Of a stretch of DNA of 35,490 nucleotides, positions 22,786 through 31,332 are shown in pieces. Numbering within the stretch: position 1 is the first letter of the stretch; each line of letters opens with the position of its first letter. The notes beneath the pieces are model-generated. The model saw nothing but the letters and a program-made list of their open reading frames with translations. It was not told the DNA's origin and did no database searches. The DNA lies in contig CAISOH010000323.1 of assembly GCA_903887005.1 (NCBI GenBank), forward strand, positions 1 through 35,490. The letters are read 5' to 3'. The position numbers and the translations under genes were made by a program. The DNA comes from an uncultured Bacteroidota bacterium. GTDB taxonomy: Bacteria; Bacteroidota; Bacteroidia; Chitinophagales; Chitinophagaceae.

Positions 22786-23872
22786 TTCCTGGATGTTTTT
22801 TAAGCAAAAGTTTTTTACAATTTATTTCCGCATCCACCTGCTCACATGGTATGGTGAACAGCTGCGTATCTATATGCTCCCGCTCATGAAGGCTTTTGGC
22901 ATAGTACTTATCGTAGTAATTAAGCAATATCCGGAAACATTCTTTATAGTTGTCTTCGAGCAGGTGACTGACCGCATTTTTTGTATGCTGTCCGCCAAGT
23001 CTTTTTTGTATCCGCATGACAGCGCTCACCAATTCGTCCTTTTTGTATTTTCCGTATTCCGCTGAAATATAATTGAGCCGGTCTTCAAAAGGCACGTCCA
23101 GAAAATATACCGGGGCCTGCCGCATTGTTTTCCATAACGCACCAGGTAAATTAACCAGCCCGATGCGCTGGCTCTCATCTTCCAGCCAGATGACGTCATG
23201 GGCGGGCAGGGCATCTGAAACAGTATGAAGTTTCATGGCGAGCTTATTATCAAACATTTCCTGGGAGTCCTGTTTTTCTTCCCCGAGCGCTCCGAATGCG
23301 GATCCCTTATGCCGTGCAATTCCTTCAAGGTCTATGATGGAACAATGTTCTTTCGCCAGATCTTTCAGAACCTGGGTTTTTCCGGAGCCTGTATAGCCGC
23401 CTATGATGCTGAAAGGATAAGATTGTTCAAATTGCTGAAGCGCCCAGTTGCGAAATGCCTTATAGCCGCCGTTAAGCGTATATACTTTGAACCCATAGAG
23501 GTCGAGCAGCCAGGCAACACCTGCGCTGCGCATACCACCGCGCCAGCAATGGACCAGTAAGGTTTTGGGAATTGGGAATTGGGAATTGGGAATTGGGATT
23601 GGTTTGTTGTGATTCTTAATTATTCTTTCAGCTTCTTCTACCATCCTGCTCATTTTCGGGCCAAAATAATCAAGGCCGGTCTTTATCGCCTGTTCCCTTC
23701 CTTGTTGTTTATATAATGTGCCTACAACTTTTCTTTCTTCGTCTGAAAATAAGGGCAGATTGTATGCTCCGGGAATATGGGCATGAGCATATTCTCCCGG
23801 ACTACGGACATCCAGAACAGGGTGCTGTTGCGCAAGGGCTAAGAATTCTTTAATATGGATTTTCTGAATCAC
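22760..23872 (-). CDS. selU: tRNA 2-selenouridine synthase
   Basis: SelU (MnmH/YbbB) replaces the sulfur of 2-thiouridine at the tRNA wobble position with selenium through a geranylated intermediate. The 370-aa protein has an N-terminal rhodanese domain (about 1-135) with PVLDVRSPGEYAHAHIPGA and the active Cys in VHCWRGGMRS. A P-loop domain follows with IIGGYTGSGKTQVL and IDLEGIARHKGSAFG. An extra insert, PIPIPNSQFPIPK, just before the Cys loop is encoded by the 7-bp tandem repeat at 23565-23602. The start is GTG at 23872, with a TACATTG-like -7 just before it. It overlaps selD, which supplies its selenophosphate. Confidence 0.95.
   Translation of the reverse strand: MIQKIHIKEFLALAQQHPVLDVRSPGEYAHAHIPGAYNLPLFSDEERKVVGTLYKQQGREQAIKTGLDYFGPKMSRMVEEAERIIKNHNKPIPIPNSQFPIPKTLLVHCWRGGMRSAGVAWLLDLYGFKVYTLNGGYKAFRNWALQQFEQSYPFSIIGGYTGSGKTQVLKDLAKEHCSIIDLEGIARHKGSAFGALGEEKQDSQEMFDNKLAMKLHTVSDALPAHDVIWLEDESQRIGLVNLPGALWKTMRQAPVYFLDVPFEDRLNYISAEYGKYKKDELVSAVMRIQKRLGGQHTKNAVSHLLEDNYKECFRILLNYYDKYYAKSLHEREHIDTQLFTIPCEQVDAEINCKKLLLKKHPGNGITDTGI
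23565..23602. repeat. 7-bp tandem repeat inside selU (TTGGGAA x 5)
   Basis: Four perfect TTGGGAA units and two partial ones lie within the selU coding region, between the rhodanese core and its catalytic loop. Seven is not a multiple of three, so gain or loss of one unit would shift the frame before the active-site Cys. Gain or loss of three units would add or remove seven residues. Confidence 0.9.
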
Positions 23873-24081
23873 AGCTGCAATGTAAAGTTTTCAAACGTTA
23901 TAGTGGTCAGCTATATGCTTATTCGTTATGTGTACTGCTAAAAAAATATTTTCAAATTGTGGCCATGAAATGTTAGTGGATTTCAAAAATATCCTTTAAG
24001 TTTGATGATTAAGTTAACTGATAGTTAATAACAATGCATTCGTTTTTAACTTATTGTACCATATATTGTATTTAATATTTC

Positions 24082-24106
24082 TATTGTTAACTAATAAATA
24101 ACAATA
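24082..24106. other. A+T-rich dyad in the selU-kpsF gap
   Basis: TATTGTTA and TAACAATA are perfect 8-bp inverted arms around a 9-base spacer. It lies 68 bp upstream of the 54-aa ORF and could be an operator. Other parts of the 900-bp gap (23873-24173 and 24339-24730) show nothing I can assign beyond an A+T-rich composition. Confidence 0.25.
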
Positions 24107-24173
24107 AATAAACTCCAGGAACCTGGCACTTATTATGTAGAAACGAATTGATTCACCTTTAAAAATTCAATAC

Positions 24174-24338
24174 ATGATATTAATTATCTTTTTACTGTTG
24201 GTATTGTTTCTGATGTTGGTATTCCGCTTGGCTATGCATTTAGCCACGAAAAATTTCAATAATGGCATCACTGGCAGGAAAGCTGTCCGGAGATCTCATG
24301 ATGCCTGGAACCGGAGCAGGAGCGTACGCAATTCATGA
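24174..24338 (+). CDS. Small single-pass membrane protein, 54 aa
   Basis: This ORF is not recognised as a known family. It encodes MILIIFLLLVLFLMLVFRLA, a complete membrane helix, followed by a short polar part and a strongly basic tail (RKAVRRSHDAWNRSRSVRN). Hydrophobic-then-basic layout over the whole frame is unlikely by chance, and the ORF fills part of an otherwise empty 900-bp gap. It would insert with its C-terminus in the cytoplasm by the positive-inside rule. No clear promoter was found; an A+T-rich dyad lies about 70 bp upstream. Neighbours are the divergent selU operon and the downstream KpsF-type gene, which give no hint of function. Confidence 0.5.
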   Translation: MILIIFLLLVLFLMLVFRLAMHLATKNFNNGITGRKAVRRSHDAWNRSRSVRNS

Positions 24339-24734
24339 ATCTGACCAAAGGATCTTTATCGGAATATTTTTACAGGGGATAGAGGGCGACAAAATTTCAA
24401 AGGTATATATCACTTTGCCGATATCCTTTAGACTTGAATAAACTAAAACAGTATTTGGTACTCTCAGCTTGCTTATGAAGGAAATAACTCTTTTTAGAGT
24501 GTTTGCTTTCCATCTGGCCGAGTAATCTGTAACATAGCCCTTGTGCACAGAGGACTCGTGTCTAAGCAATCTAACCGGTTTTTAATGGTAATATATTTCC
24601 CCACACAATTTTGTAACGGCCAAACCCTTTACCACACTACATTTCACCCATATTCGCCCTTCAAAATTGCGGGTATTTTGTCGTTCCCCTCATATTTGCC
24701 ACATTTCTCACATTCGCACATTAACATTACTCTA

Positions 24735-24767
24735 TTGAGCAATTACGCCATTGAGCAATTATCTTTG
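24735..24767 (+). promoter_or_regulatory. Near-leaderless promoter of the KpsF-type gene
   Basis: TTG (24735-24737) and TATCTTTG (24760-24767) are separated by 22 bp. The ATG follows four bases later, so transcription should start at or near the start codon. The segment contains a 16-bp-period repeat of TTGAGCAATTA (24735 and 24751). Confidence 0.6.
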
Positions 24768-24771
24768 TACC

Positions 24772-25740
24772 ATGTTTCCTACAGATACTGTACTAAAGCA
24801 AGCGCTTGAAACCATAAAACTGGAAGCCGATTCGGTATTAAAGCTTATGGATTATGTTGATGACTTATTTGTAAAAGCAGTGCGTACTTTACACGAGGCT
24901 AAAGGAAGGGTCGTAGTGTCTGGCATTGGCAAGAGTGCGGTTATAGCGCAGAAAATTGTTTCAACCTTCAATTCCACCGGTACGCCCGCTATCTTTATGC
25001 ATGCCGCAGATGCCATACATGGCGACCTGGGAATGATACAACCCGGGGATGTGGTGATCATCATTTCAAAGAGTGGCAGCAGCCCGGAAATAAAAGTATT
25101 AGTACCGTTTATCAGGAACTTTGGTAATCCTGTTATTGCAATATGCGGTAATGAGGATTCTTACCTCGCTTTGAACTCGGATACATTCATAAATTGTACT
25201 GTTGATAAAGAAGCTTGCCCCAATAATCTGGCGCCTACCACCAGCACTACTGCGCAATTAGTTATGGGCGATGCACTGGCGGTATGCCTGCTGAGCCTGA
25301 AAGGTTTTACAGAAAAAGATTTTGCCCGCTATCATCCCGGAGGGGCGCTTGGCAAACGTCTTTATTTACGGGTATCCGATATGAGCGATATGAACGAGCA
25401 GCCGTCTGTGAAGCCGGATAGTTCATTGCGGGAGGTCATCTACGAAATATCCGGCAAGCGTCTCGGCGCAACAGCTGTATTGGATGATAAGGATGAACTG
25501 ATAGGCATAATAACAGATGGCGACCTGCGCCGGATGCTGGAGAAAAATGAAAGCCCCGCTAACCTGAAAGCAGCGGATATACTATCCGTTAATCCAAAGT
25601 CAATTGATGGCGGCGAGCTTGCCACAGAGGCGCTGGCACTTATGCGTCGTTATGACATTACCCAACTGATTGTAACGAAGGATGGCAAGTATGCAGGTAT
25701 GCTGCATCTGCACGACCTGGTAAGGGAAGGGATTATTTAA
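24772..25740 (+). CDS. KpsF/GutQ-type arabinose-5-phosphate isomerase
   Basis: The enzyme converts ribulose 5-phosphate to arabinose 5-phosphate, the first step toward Kdo of lipopolysaccharide. The 322-aa length fits the family. A SIS domain (about 30-180) contains VVVSGIGKSAVIAQKIV, the catalytic His in MHAADAIHGDLGM, and VVIIISKSGSSPEIKVL. ARYHPGGALGKRLYLRVSDM links it to two CBS domains (about 205-260 and 270-322), with ATAVLDDKDELIGIITDGDL and QLIVTKDGKYAGMLHLHDLV. The start at 24772 (MFPTDT) is preferred over an in-frame ATG at 24751, which lies upstream of the -7 element. It appears to be a single-gene unit. Confidence 0.93.
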   Translation: MFPTDTVLKQALETIKLEADSVLKLMDYVDDLFVKAVRTLHEAKGRVVVSGIGKSAVIAQKIVSTFNSTGTPAIFMHAADAIHGDLGMIQPGDVVIIISKSGSSPEIKVLVPFIRNFGNPVIAICGNEDSYLALNSDTFINCTVDKEACPNNLAPTTSTTAQLVMGDALAVCLLSLKGFTEKDFARYHPGGALGKRLYLRVSDMSDMNEQPSVKPDSSLREVIYEISGKRLGATAVLDDKDELIGIITDGDLRRMLEKNESPANLKAADILSVNPKSIDGGELATEALALMRRYDITQLIVTKDGKYAGMLHLHDLVREGII

Positions 25741-25903
25741 TAACCTTCAGAATTACCGGGAAGAACGTGAGCCCGATGGATTTATGATAGGTTTTAGCGG
25801 GGACTAATCAATTGTTTGACACAAATCCCGAAGAGATATATTTTACCCGTTAAGTTAATGATATCGCTGTTTAGAGAATACAATATTATAAAAAATCATT
25901 CCA

Positions 25904-26326
25904 ATGTCACAACCTAAAAAGGTAACTGCACTTGGCGGTATTTTCTTCAAGTGTGCCGATCCTGCAGCTATCCGGGACTGGTATGCCCAGCATCTTGGCT
26001 TTAATACTGACCAGTATGGTACTACTTTTGAATGGCGACATGCTGATGAACCAGATAAAAAAGGGTATAATGTATGGAGCACTTTCAGCAAGGATACTAA
26101 ATACTTTGAGCCTTCGGGTAAGGAATTTATGATAAACCTTCGGGTAGAAAACTTAGAGTGGTTACTGGAAGAATTAAAAAAAGAAGGTATCAGCCAGGTG
26201 GGCGAAATGCAGGTATATGAATATGGTAAGTTTGCCCATATCATGGACCCGGAAGGAAACAAAATAGAATTATGGGAATCATTTGATAGTGAATATGAAA
26301 AAATGGTGGATAAGGTGACGAAGTAA
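25904..26326 (+). CDS. VOC (glyoxalase/bleomycin-resistance fold) protein
   Basis: The 140-aa protein is one VOC-superfamily domain pair. The first half begins VTALGGIFFKCADPAAIRDW and continues YAQHLGFNTDQYGTTFEW. The second has FMINLRVENLEWLLEELKKE and FAHIMDPEGNKIELWE, with the C-terminal metal-ligand Glu. Such proteins include glyoxalases, dioxygenases and antibiotic-binding proteins. The substrate cannot be told from sequence, and the DPEGNKIELWE ending is the most generic form. The ATG follows ATCATTCCA without an obvious Shine-Dalgarno. It stands alone between the KpsF-type gene (163 bp upstream) and an antitoxin remnant. Confidence 0.85.
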   Translation: MSQPKKVTALGGIFFKCADPAAIRDWYAQHLGFNTDQYGTTFEWRHADEPDKKGYNVWSTFSKDTKYFEPSGKEFMINLRVENLEWLLEELKKEGISQVGEMQVYEYGKFAHIMDPEGNKIELWESFDSEYEKMVDKVTK

Positions 26327-26409
26327 TTTGTTGGAATTGGGATTGATTTCTGATTGGTTCCGATAGCTATCAGCCTTTTTTTTGGAGCTGTTTATTTTAG
26401 TCATTTTAA

Positions 26410-26562
26410 TTAAAGCAGATAGCATTGGCGAAAAAGCTGAATGTAAGTGATGCCAAACTCTCCTTAGTAATGAGTGGCAAGCAAAAACCAGATGCCTCTA
26501 TGCTTAGATCAATACACCAGGAACCAGGCATTGACGGGAATGTTTTATTGAGTGTGATTTAA
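26410..26562 (+). pseudogene. HigA/XRE-type antitoxin remnant
   Basis: An open stretch without a start codon encodes LKQIALAKKLNVSDAKLSLV, then MSGKQKPDASMLRSIHQEPG, then IDGNVLLSVI-stop. It matches the C-terminal two thirds of a Cro/C1-type helix-turn-helix domain as found in Bacteroidetes HigA-like antitoxins, including the recognition-helix region and the KQKPD turn. An in-frame TAA lies immediately upstream at 26407, so the N-terminus is gone. No toxin gene is next to it. A degraded toxin-antitoxin locus is the simplest reading. Confidence 0.65.
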
Positions 26563-26599
26563 GAGCATGTCAGGAAATAACTTGTAATCTGCAAACTGT

Positions 26600-26607
26600 T
26601 ACCTTTG
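26600..26607 (+). promoter_or_regulatory. -7 element of the UbiD-family gene
   Basis: TACCTTTG lies four bases before the ATG at 26612, giving a nearly leaderless mRNA. A TTG at 26582 is only 15 bp upstream of it, slightly closer than usual, so the -33 assignment is uncertain. Confidence 0.5.
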
Positions 26608-26611
26608 CAGC

Positions 26612-28534
26612 ATGGCATACAAATCGCTGCGTGCATTTATTGACGCATTGGAACAGGCGGGTGAACTTATAAGGATAAAAACCTTTGTGGACCCGGTATT
26701 GGAAATAGCTGAAATTACCGATAGAGTTTCAAAAACTGCCGACAGAAATAAAGCCCTGCTTTTTGAAAATACAGGGACTGATTTTCCATTGCTCATAAAT
26801 TCAATGGGTAGCGAACGCCGCATGTGCATAGCATTGGGTGTAAAAGAACTTAATGATGTTACGAGGGATATCGAAGACCTTTTCAAAAAACTTTCCGCTC
26901 CCAAAAACGGGATACTTGAAAAACTGGCTATGCTGCCTCAGCTTGGCAAGTTTGCATCCTGGATGCCCAAAGTAATTAGCGGTCGAGGGACTTGCCAGGA
27001 AGTGATTATGGAAAAACCCGACCTCGGAAAACTGCCCATACTTAAATGCTGGCCCCAGGATGGCGGACGTTTTATTACCCTGCCTGCCATTCATACCAAA
27101 GACCCCAATACCGGCATCCGTAATATCGGCATGTACCGTATGCAGGTGTTTGAACCGGACATGACAGGTATGCACTGGCACAAACACAAGGTTTCCGCAA
27201 GGCATTTTAATGAATATAAAAAACTGGGTAAACGCATGCCTGTTGCAGTGGCTCTTGGCGGAGACCCGGTTTATACTTACTCCGCTACCGCTCCGCTGCC
27301 TGAAAATGTGGATGAATATATGCTGGCAGGTTTTTTGCGGAAAAAGAAGGTGGAGCTGGTGCGATGCATTACGCAGCCGGAAATAGAAGTACCTGCAGAC
27401 GCTGATTTTATAATAGAAGGATATGTGGACCCCGGTGAAGAACTGGTATGGGAAGGCCCCTTTGGCGATCATACCGGCTATTACTCCCTGCCTGACTGGT
27501 ACCCAAGATTTCATGTTACCGCTATTACTCACAAAAAGGATGCAGTGTATCCGGCAACTATTGTGGGCATACCCCCGCAGGAAGACGCATGGTTGGGAAA
27601 GGCTACGGAACGTATATTCCTGACGCCTATAAAAATGACTATGGTACCTGAAATTACGGATATGAATATGCCGGTAGAGGGCGTATTTCATAATCTCGTT
27701 ATCACAACCATAAATAAGGAATACGCAGGGCAGGGGCAAAAGGTAATGAATGCCATGTGGGGGGCGGGGCAAATGATGTTCAATAAAATACTCGTATTGT
27801 CGGATGGCATAAAAGAGAGTGGTATAAAAATTGACGATTATGGAGCGCTCGCGCGTTATGTGTTTAATAATGTGAATCCCGTTACCGATATTTACTTCAG
27901 CCAGGGGGTTATGGATGTGCTGGACCATAGCTGTTCCAAATTGGGTTTTGGAGGTAAAATGTGCATTGACGGCACTAAAAAACAGGAGGAAGAAATAACA
28001 ACACCATTGCTGCCATTTAAAATTAATGCGGCTTTTTCATCTGATAAAATATTGTCTGTTTTCCCTGAAATAACGGGTATTAATGAAAAGCTTGCGCGGG
28101 AATGGGGCATACCTGTTTTGTTTGTAGCCATAAAAAAATATAGGCCTGATCATGTTGCACAATTGCATGAACAACTATGCCTGCAATCGGGTATGGAGGG
28201 TGTAAAATTGATATTGTATGTGGAACATACCGTAAAAGCAGATGATATTGCAGATGTGTTGTGGCGATTCTGTAACAACCTGGACCCTAAACGGGACCAC
28301 TTTTATGGCGGGCTGCAAAAAAGTATTTTAGGACTTGACGGGACCCGTAAATCAAAAAAATTAGATGGCTTTGACAGGCCCTGGCCAAATATCATTGTTG
28401 CAGATGACGCAACAATAGCATCTGTTGATAAAAAATGGAGCGGCCTCGGGCTGGGTGAGTTAATTGCATCTCCATCTTTGCGGTATAAGGGGCAGATATA
28501 TGGACCAGGCGCTTCTGTATCGGATGTTGTATAA
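26612..28534 (+). CDS. UbiD-family prenylated-FMN decarboxylase
   Basis: UbiD enzymes use prenylated FMN to decarboxylate aromatic or unsaturated acids, classically in ubiquinone or menaquinone synthesis. The 640-aa protein shows the family motifs: LPILKCWPQDGGRFITLPAI in the first third, the central IEGYVDPGEELVWEGPFGDH with the Glu and metal-binding region followed by TGYYSLPDWYP, and further on HNLVITTINKEYAGQGQKVM. At 640 aa it is of the longer type common in Bacteroidetes. Because this phylum makes menaquinone, a quinone role is plausible, but another substrate cannot be excluded and no ubiX partner is in the window. It is monocistronic and convergent with the MBL-rhodanese gene. Confidence 0.92.
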   Translation: MAYKSLRAFIDALEQAGELIRIKTFVDPVLEIAEITDRVSKTADRNKALLFENTGTDFPLLINSMGSERRMCIALGVKELNDVTRDIEDLFKKLSAPKNGILEKLAMLPQLGKFASWMPKVISGRGTCQEVIMEKPDLGKLPILKCWPQDGGRFITLPAIHTKDPNTGIRNIGMYRMQVFEPDMTGMHWHKHKVSARHFNEYKKLGKRMPVAVALGGDPVYTYSATAPLPENVDEYMLAGFLRKKKVELVRCITQPEIEVPADADFIIEGYVDPGEELVWEGPFGDHTGYYSLPDWYPRFHVTAITHKKDAVYPATIVGIPPQEDAWLGKATERIFLTPIKMTMVPEITDMNMPVEGVFHNLVITTINKEYAGQGQKVMNAMWGAGQMMFNKILVLSDGIKESGIKIDDYGALARYVFNNVNPVTDIYFSQGVMDVLDHSCSKLGFGGKMCIDGTKKQEEEITTPLLPFKINAAFSSDKILSVFPEITGINEKLAREWGIPVLFVAIKKYRPDHVAQLHEQLCLQSGMEGVKLILYVEHTVKADDIADVLWRFCNNLDPKRDHFYGGLQKSILGLDGTRKSKKLDGFDRPWPNIIVADDATIASVDKKWSGLGLGELIASPSLRYKGQIYGPGASVSDVV

Positions 28535-28607
28535 TAATAACCTCCGGATGCACGACAATACAAGTTATCCATTACATAAATATGATGTTACTGGATTGCG
28601 CTTCATA

Positions 28608-30011
28608 TCATGCACCTATCTTACCCGGCATTACCACAGGTATCCCTTTTTCGGCTTTCATTTTAGCGAATCCGCCCAGGACGTTGCGAAGATTGTGGTA
28701 GCCATGCCGCTTTAGAATAGATGCGGCTATTACGGAGCGATAACCGCCACCGCAATGCACATAGAGATTGCTGGCGTCATCTACCATAGCTACATTAAGC
28801 GGATCTGATAAGGTATCAAGCGGAATATTGATAGCGCCTTTTACATGGGCTATATCAAACTCTGAAGGTTTGCGGACGTCTATTATTTCCATCAGATTGT
28901 CGAATGGAATATCCATGGCCATTTCATCAGGCTCTATGTCTATGATCAGGTCTATCGCCTCTCCTGCGTCGCGCCATGCTTCATAGCCTCCATTGAGGTA
29001 GCCCTGCACATTATCTATGCCTACGCGCGCCAGCCGGGTGATGGTTTCCCGTTCCTTACCCAGCTCTGTAACAAGAATCAATGACTGGTCGTAGGGAAGT
29101 AGGGTGCCGGCCCATTCTGCAAAACGCCCGTTAAGACCAATGGATATGGATTCAGGTACAAAACCCTGGGTAAAGATGGTTTCAGGCCGCGTATCTAATA
29201 TCCAGGCGCCTTCTGTTATCTTATCTTTGAATTGTGCTGTTGTGAGCGGTTGTAATCCTTTTTCATATACATCATCAAGATTGCTGTAGCCTTCTTTATT
29301 GATGCGGGCATTGATTGGGAAATAGGAGGGAGGCGTATTTAAGCCTGTTGTTACGGCCTTAATAAATTCGTCCCTTGTCATGTCCTTCATGGCATAATTT
29401 GTAGCTTTCTGAGCGCCTATTGTACTGAAAGTTTCAGGACCCAGGTTTTTGCCGCAGGAGGAGCCGGGGCCATGCGCCGGATAAACTATAATGTTATCGT
29501 TCAATGGTTTTATTTTGTCATTAAGAGACTCATACATCATGCCTGCAAGATCTTCCTTGCTCAGATTACCACTGAACAAATCGGGGCGGCCAACATCGCC
29601 TATAAACAGGGTATCTCCTGTGAATATGCAATAGGGCGACCCAGCCTCGTCATGAAGCAGGTAGCAGGTGCTTTCCAGCGTATGGCCGGGAGTATGAATG
29701 GCTTTAATCTTCAGTTTCCCAACAGAAAACTCCTCGCCATCCTTTGCGATATGTACTTTGAAAGAGGCTTCTGCATCGGGTCCGTAAATAATAGGCGCTC
29801 CTGTTTTTTGAGAAAGTTCGATATGGCCACTAACAAAATCAGCATGGAAGTGTGTCTCAAAAATGTATTTGATCTTCACCCCTTTTTCTTCTGCCATCTT
29901 CAGATAAGTGTCCACATCGCGTAGCGGATCAATAACCGCAGCCTCGCCTTCACTTGCTATAAAATACGCTGCCTCGCTAAGGCAGTTTGTATATAATTGT
30001 TGTATTTCCAT
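28608..30011 (-). CDS. Persulfide dioxygenase-like MBL fused to two rhodanese domains
   Basis: This 467-aa enzyme probably handles sulfane sulfur. The metallo-beta-lactamase domain (about 1-240) carries ETHFHADFVSGH, HTPGHTLEST and FTGDTLFIGDVGRPDL, the ligands of ETHE1-like mononuclear iron persulfide dioxygenases. Two rhodanese domains follow. In the first (about 260-355) the place of the active Cys reads LVTELGKER, so it is inactive as a sulfurtransferase. The second (about 370-460) keeps the Cys in YVHCGGGYRSVIAASIL. The domain order and the degenerate first rhodanese are common in this family. It is likely cytoplasmic and detoxifies glutathione or other persulfides. The gene is on its own, convergent with the UbiD-family gene. 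Confidence 0.9.
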   Translation of the reverse strand: MEIQQLYTNCLSEAAYFIASEGEAAVIDPLRDVDTYLKMAEEKGVKIKYIFETHFHADFVSGHIELSQKTGAPIIYGPDAEASFKVHIAKDGEEFSVGKLKIKAIHTPGHTLESTCYLLHDEAGSPYCIFTGDTLFIGDVGRPDLFSGNLSKEDLAGMMYESLNDKIKPLNDNIIVYPAHGPGSSCGKNLGPETFSTIGAQKATNYAMKDMTRDEFIKAVTTGLNTPPSYFPINARINKEGYSNLDDVYEKGLQPLTTAQFKDKITEGAWILDTRPETIFTQGFVPESISIGLNGRFAEWAGTLLPYDQSLILVTELGKERETITRLARVGIDNVQGYLNGGYEAWRDAGEAIDLIIDIEPDEMAMDIPFDNLMEIIDVRKPSEFDIAHVKGAINIPLDTLSDPLNVAMVDDASNLYVHCGGGYRSVIAASILKRHGYHNLRNVLGGFAKMKAEKGIPVVMPGKIGA

Positions 30012-30179
30012 ATTATTTAAGTCAAAAATCCGCCAAAGGCAGACAGGTTAAAAAATTAAAACCCAAAAGCTGCACTAAATAAATTATAAATTTCTTTCGA
30101 TTTAGATACAAAGCTACAATTAATATGGATAAAAATGTCCTATAATGGGAGATTAACCACTTTTTTTTAACTTAATATA

Positions 30180-30869
30180 CTAATCATTCCTCCTATTGAA
30201 AATAGATATGAAATAAATCAGTTGAGCAACGGATGCCAGTGCAGCAATGAGATAAGTTCTGGCAGCCCATTTAAGCGCATCTGCAGCTTTGTCATGTTCA
30301 TAGCTATTTGTAAGGTGCGTCTTTTCCATCCATAGTAATGCCCTTGCACTGGCATCATACTCTACCGGCAATGTTATTACAGAGAATAAAGTGGATATGG
30401 CAAACAATGCGATGCCGATTAAAAGTATTGCCTGGTTGCCGCCTCCAAAGCCCATAAATCCAATGCCTGCTAATATTACCCACTGTGCCAGATTAGTACT
30501 CACCTGAACAATCGGGACCAGGTTACTTCTTAATTGCAGCATACTATATGCAGTAGCGTGCTGTACGGCATGGCCACATTCATGGGCTGCAACTGCGGCA
30601 GACGAAATACTCCGGCCATTATATACATCGGGGCTGAGATTAACCGTTTTATCAGCAGGGTTATAGTGATCGGACAGGAAGCCATCTGCCATACTGACTT
30701 TTACATCAAAAATGCCATTTTCCTTCAGCATCTTTTCAGCCACATCTTTACCACTTAAACCCAGTGAAAGGGGTATTTCCCCGTATTCCTTGAATTTACT
30801 TTTCAGTTGTCCGCTCACCAACATCCCGATTAAGAACAAAATACCGGTAAGCAAATAATAACCTAGCAT
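30180..30869 (-). CDS. YugP-like zinc metallopeptidase, membrane-bound
   Basis: The 229-aa protein belongs to the neutral zinc metallopeptidase family of YugP. A membrane segment at 3-21 is followed by SDHYNPADKTVNLSPDVYNG and the zinc-binding VAAHECGHAVQHA (HExxH-like with the family HECGH). Two further membrane segments (about 140-180) follow, then LPVEYDASARALLWMEK, where Glu is the likely third ligand, and a last helix at about 205-224. Length and layout are typical. Its substrate is unknown; a role in membrane-protein quality control is often assumed. An AAGGAG Shine-Dalgarno lies six bases before the ATG, which is unusual among its neighbours. Confidence 0.92.
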   Translation of the reverse strand: MLGYYLLTGILFLIGMLVSGQLKSKFKEYGEIPLSLGLSGKDVAEKMLKENGIFDVKVSMADGFLSDHYNPADKTVNLSPDVYNGRSISSAAVAAHECGHAVQHATAYSMLQLRSNLVPIVQVSTNLAQWVILAGIGFMGFGGGNQAILLIGIALFAISTLFSVITLPVEYDASARALLWMEKTHLTNSYEHDKAADALKWAARTYLIAALASVAQLIYFISIFNRRND

Positions 30870-31020
30870 ATCAAGCTCCTTTTTTAGATTACTACTGCAA
30901 ATCCTTTACCAAATTAAAAATGGCAGATATAAAAACAATAAAAATACTTTAATTTATAAATACATACCACTGCTTTGCAGGTTATGAAATACCGGGAACC
31001 TAACGGAACCCGCTAGCACC

Positions 31021-31332
31021 TTACTTTTTAAGAACTAAAGCACGAATGAGATCCGAATAAACAGGATTATAATTAGCAGGGTTTGTCACTATTTTCCAGA
31101 CTTTACTTTTGTCAGGATTTTTATAATCATACCTCACCGGTCCGAGGGCTTTTAGATTATAAGCAGGTTTCATAGTTTCCATATTTTTAAATTTTTCAGA
31201 AAAGAAACCATAATTATACTTTCTGAAATTTATTGTATTGATAAAAGTAGAATCTACGTAATAGCATAAGGATTGCGCTTCCGCCGGATGCAGTAAGGTG
31301 ATTATTAATAACAGCCCTAAATAGATTTTCAT
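31021..31332 (-). CDS. Secreted 103-aa hypothetical protein
   Basis: I do not recognise this product. A signal peptide (MKIYLGLLLIITLLHPAEAQ) is clear. The mature 83 residues are basic and aromatic, with NFRKYNYGFFSEKFKN and LKALGPVRYDYKNPDKSKVW. A single Cys remains in the mature part. The ATG overlaps the stop of the membrane protein at 31329 by 4 bp, so the two are translationally coupled and probably act together in the envelope. Confidence 0.65.
   Translation of the reverse strand: MKIYLGLLLIITLLHPAEAQSLCYYVDSTFINTINFRKYNYGFFSEKFKNMETMKPAYNLKALGPVRYDYKNPDKSKVWKIVTNPANYNPVYSDLIRALVLKK

Noticed and set aside
24333-24569. 78-codon minus-strand open frame in the selU-kpsF gap
   Set aside because: It overlaps the end of the small membrane-protein ORF, has no domain, promoter or terminator, and its composition does not look convincing.
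24543-24809. 88-codon + strand open frame before the KpsF-type gene
   Set aside because: It runs through the promoter and into the KpsF-type gene in another frame, and its product looks random.
26801-27928. 375-codon open frame on the minus strand
   Set aside because: It lies wholly inside the UbiD-family gene on the other strand, and its product has no recognisable domain and a Cys/His/Tyr-rich composition typical of a shadow frame.
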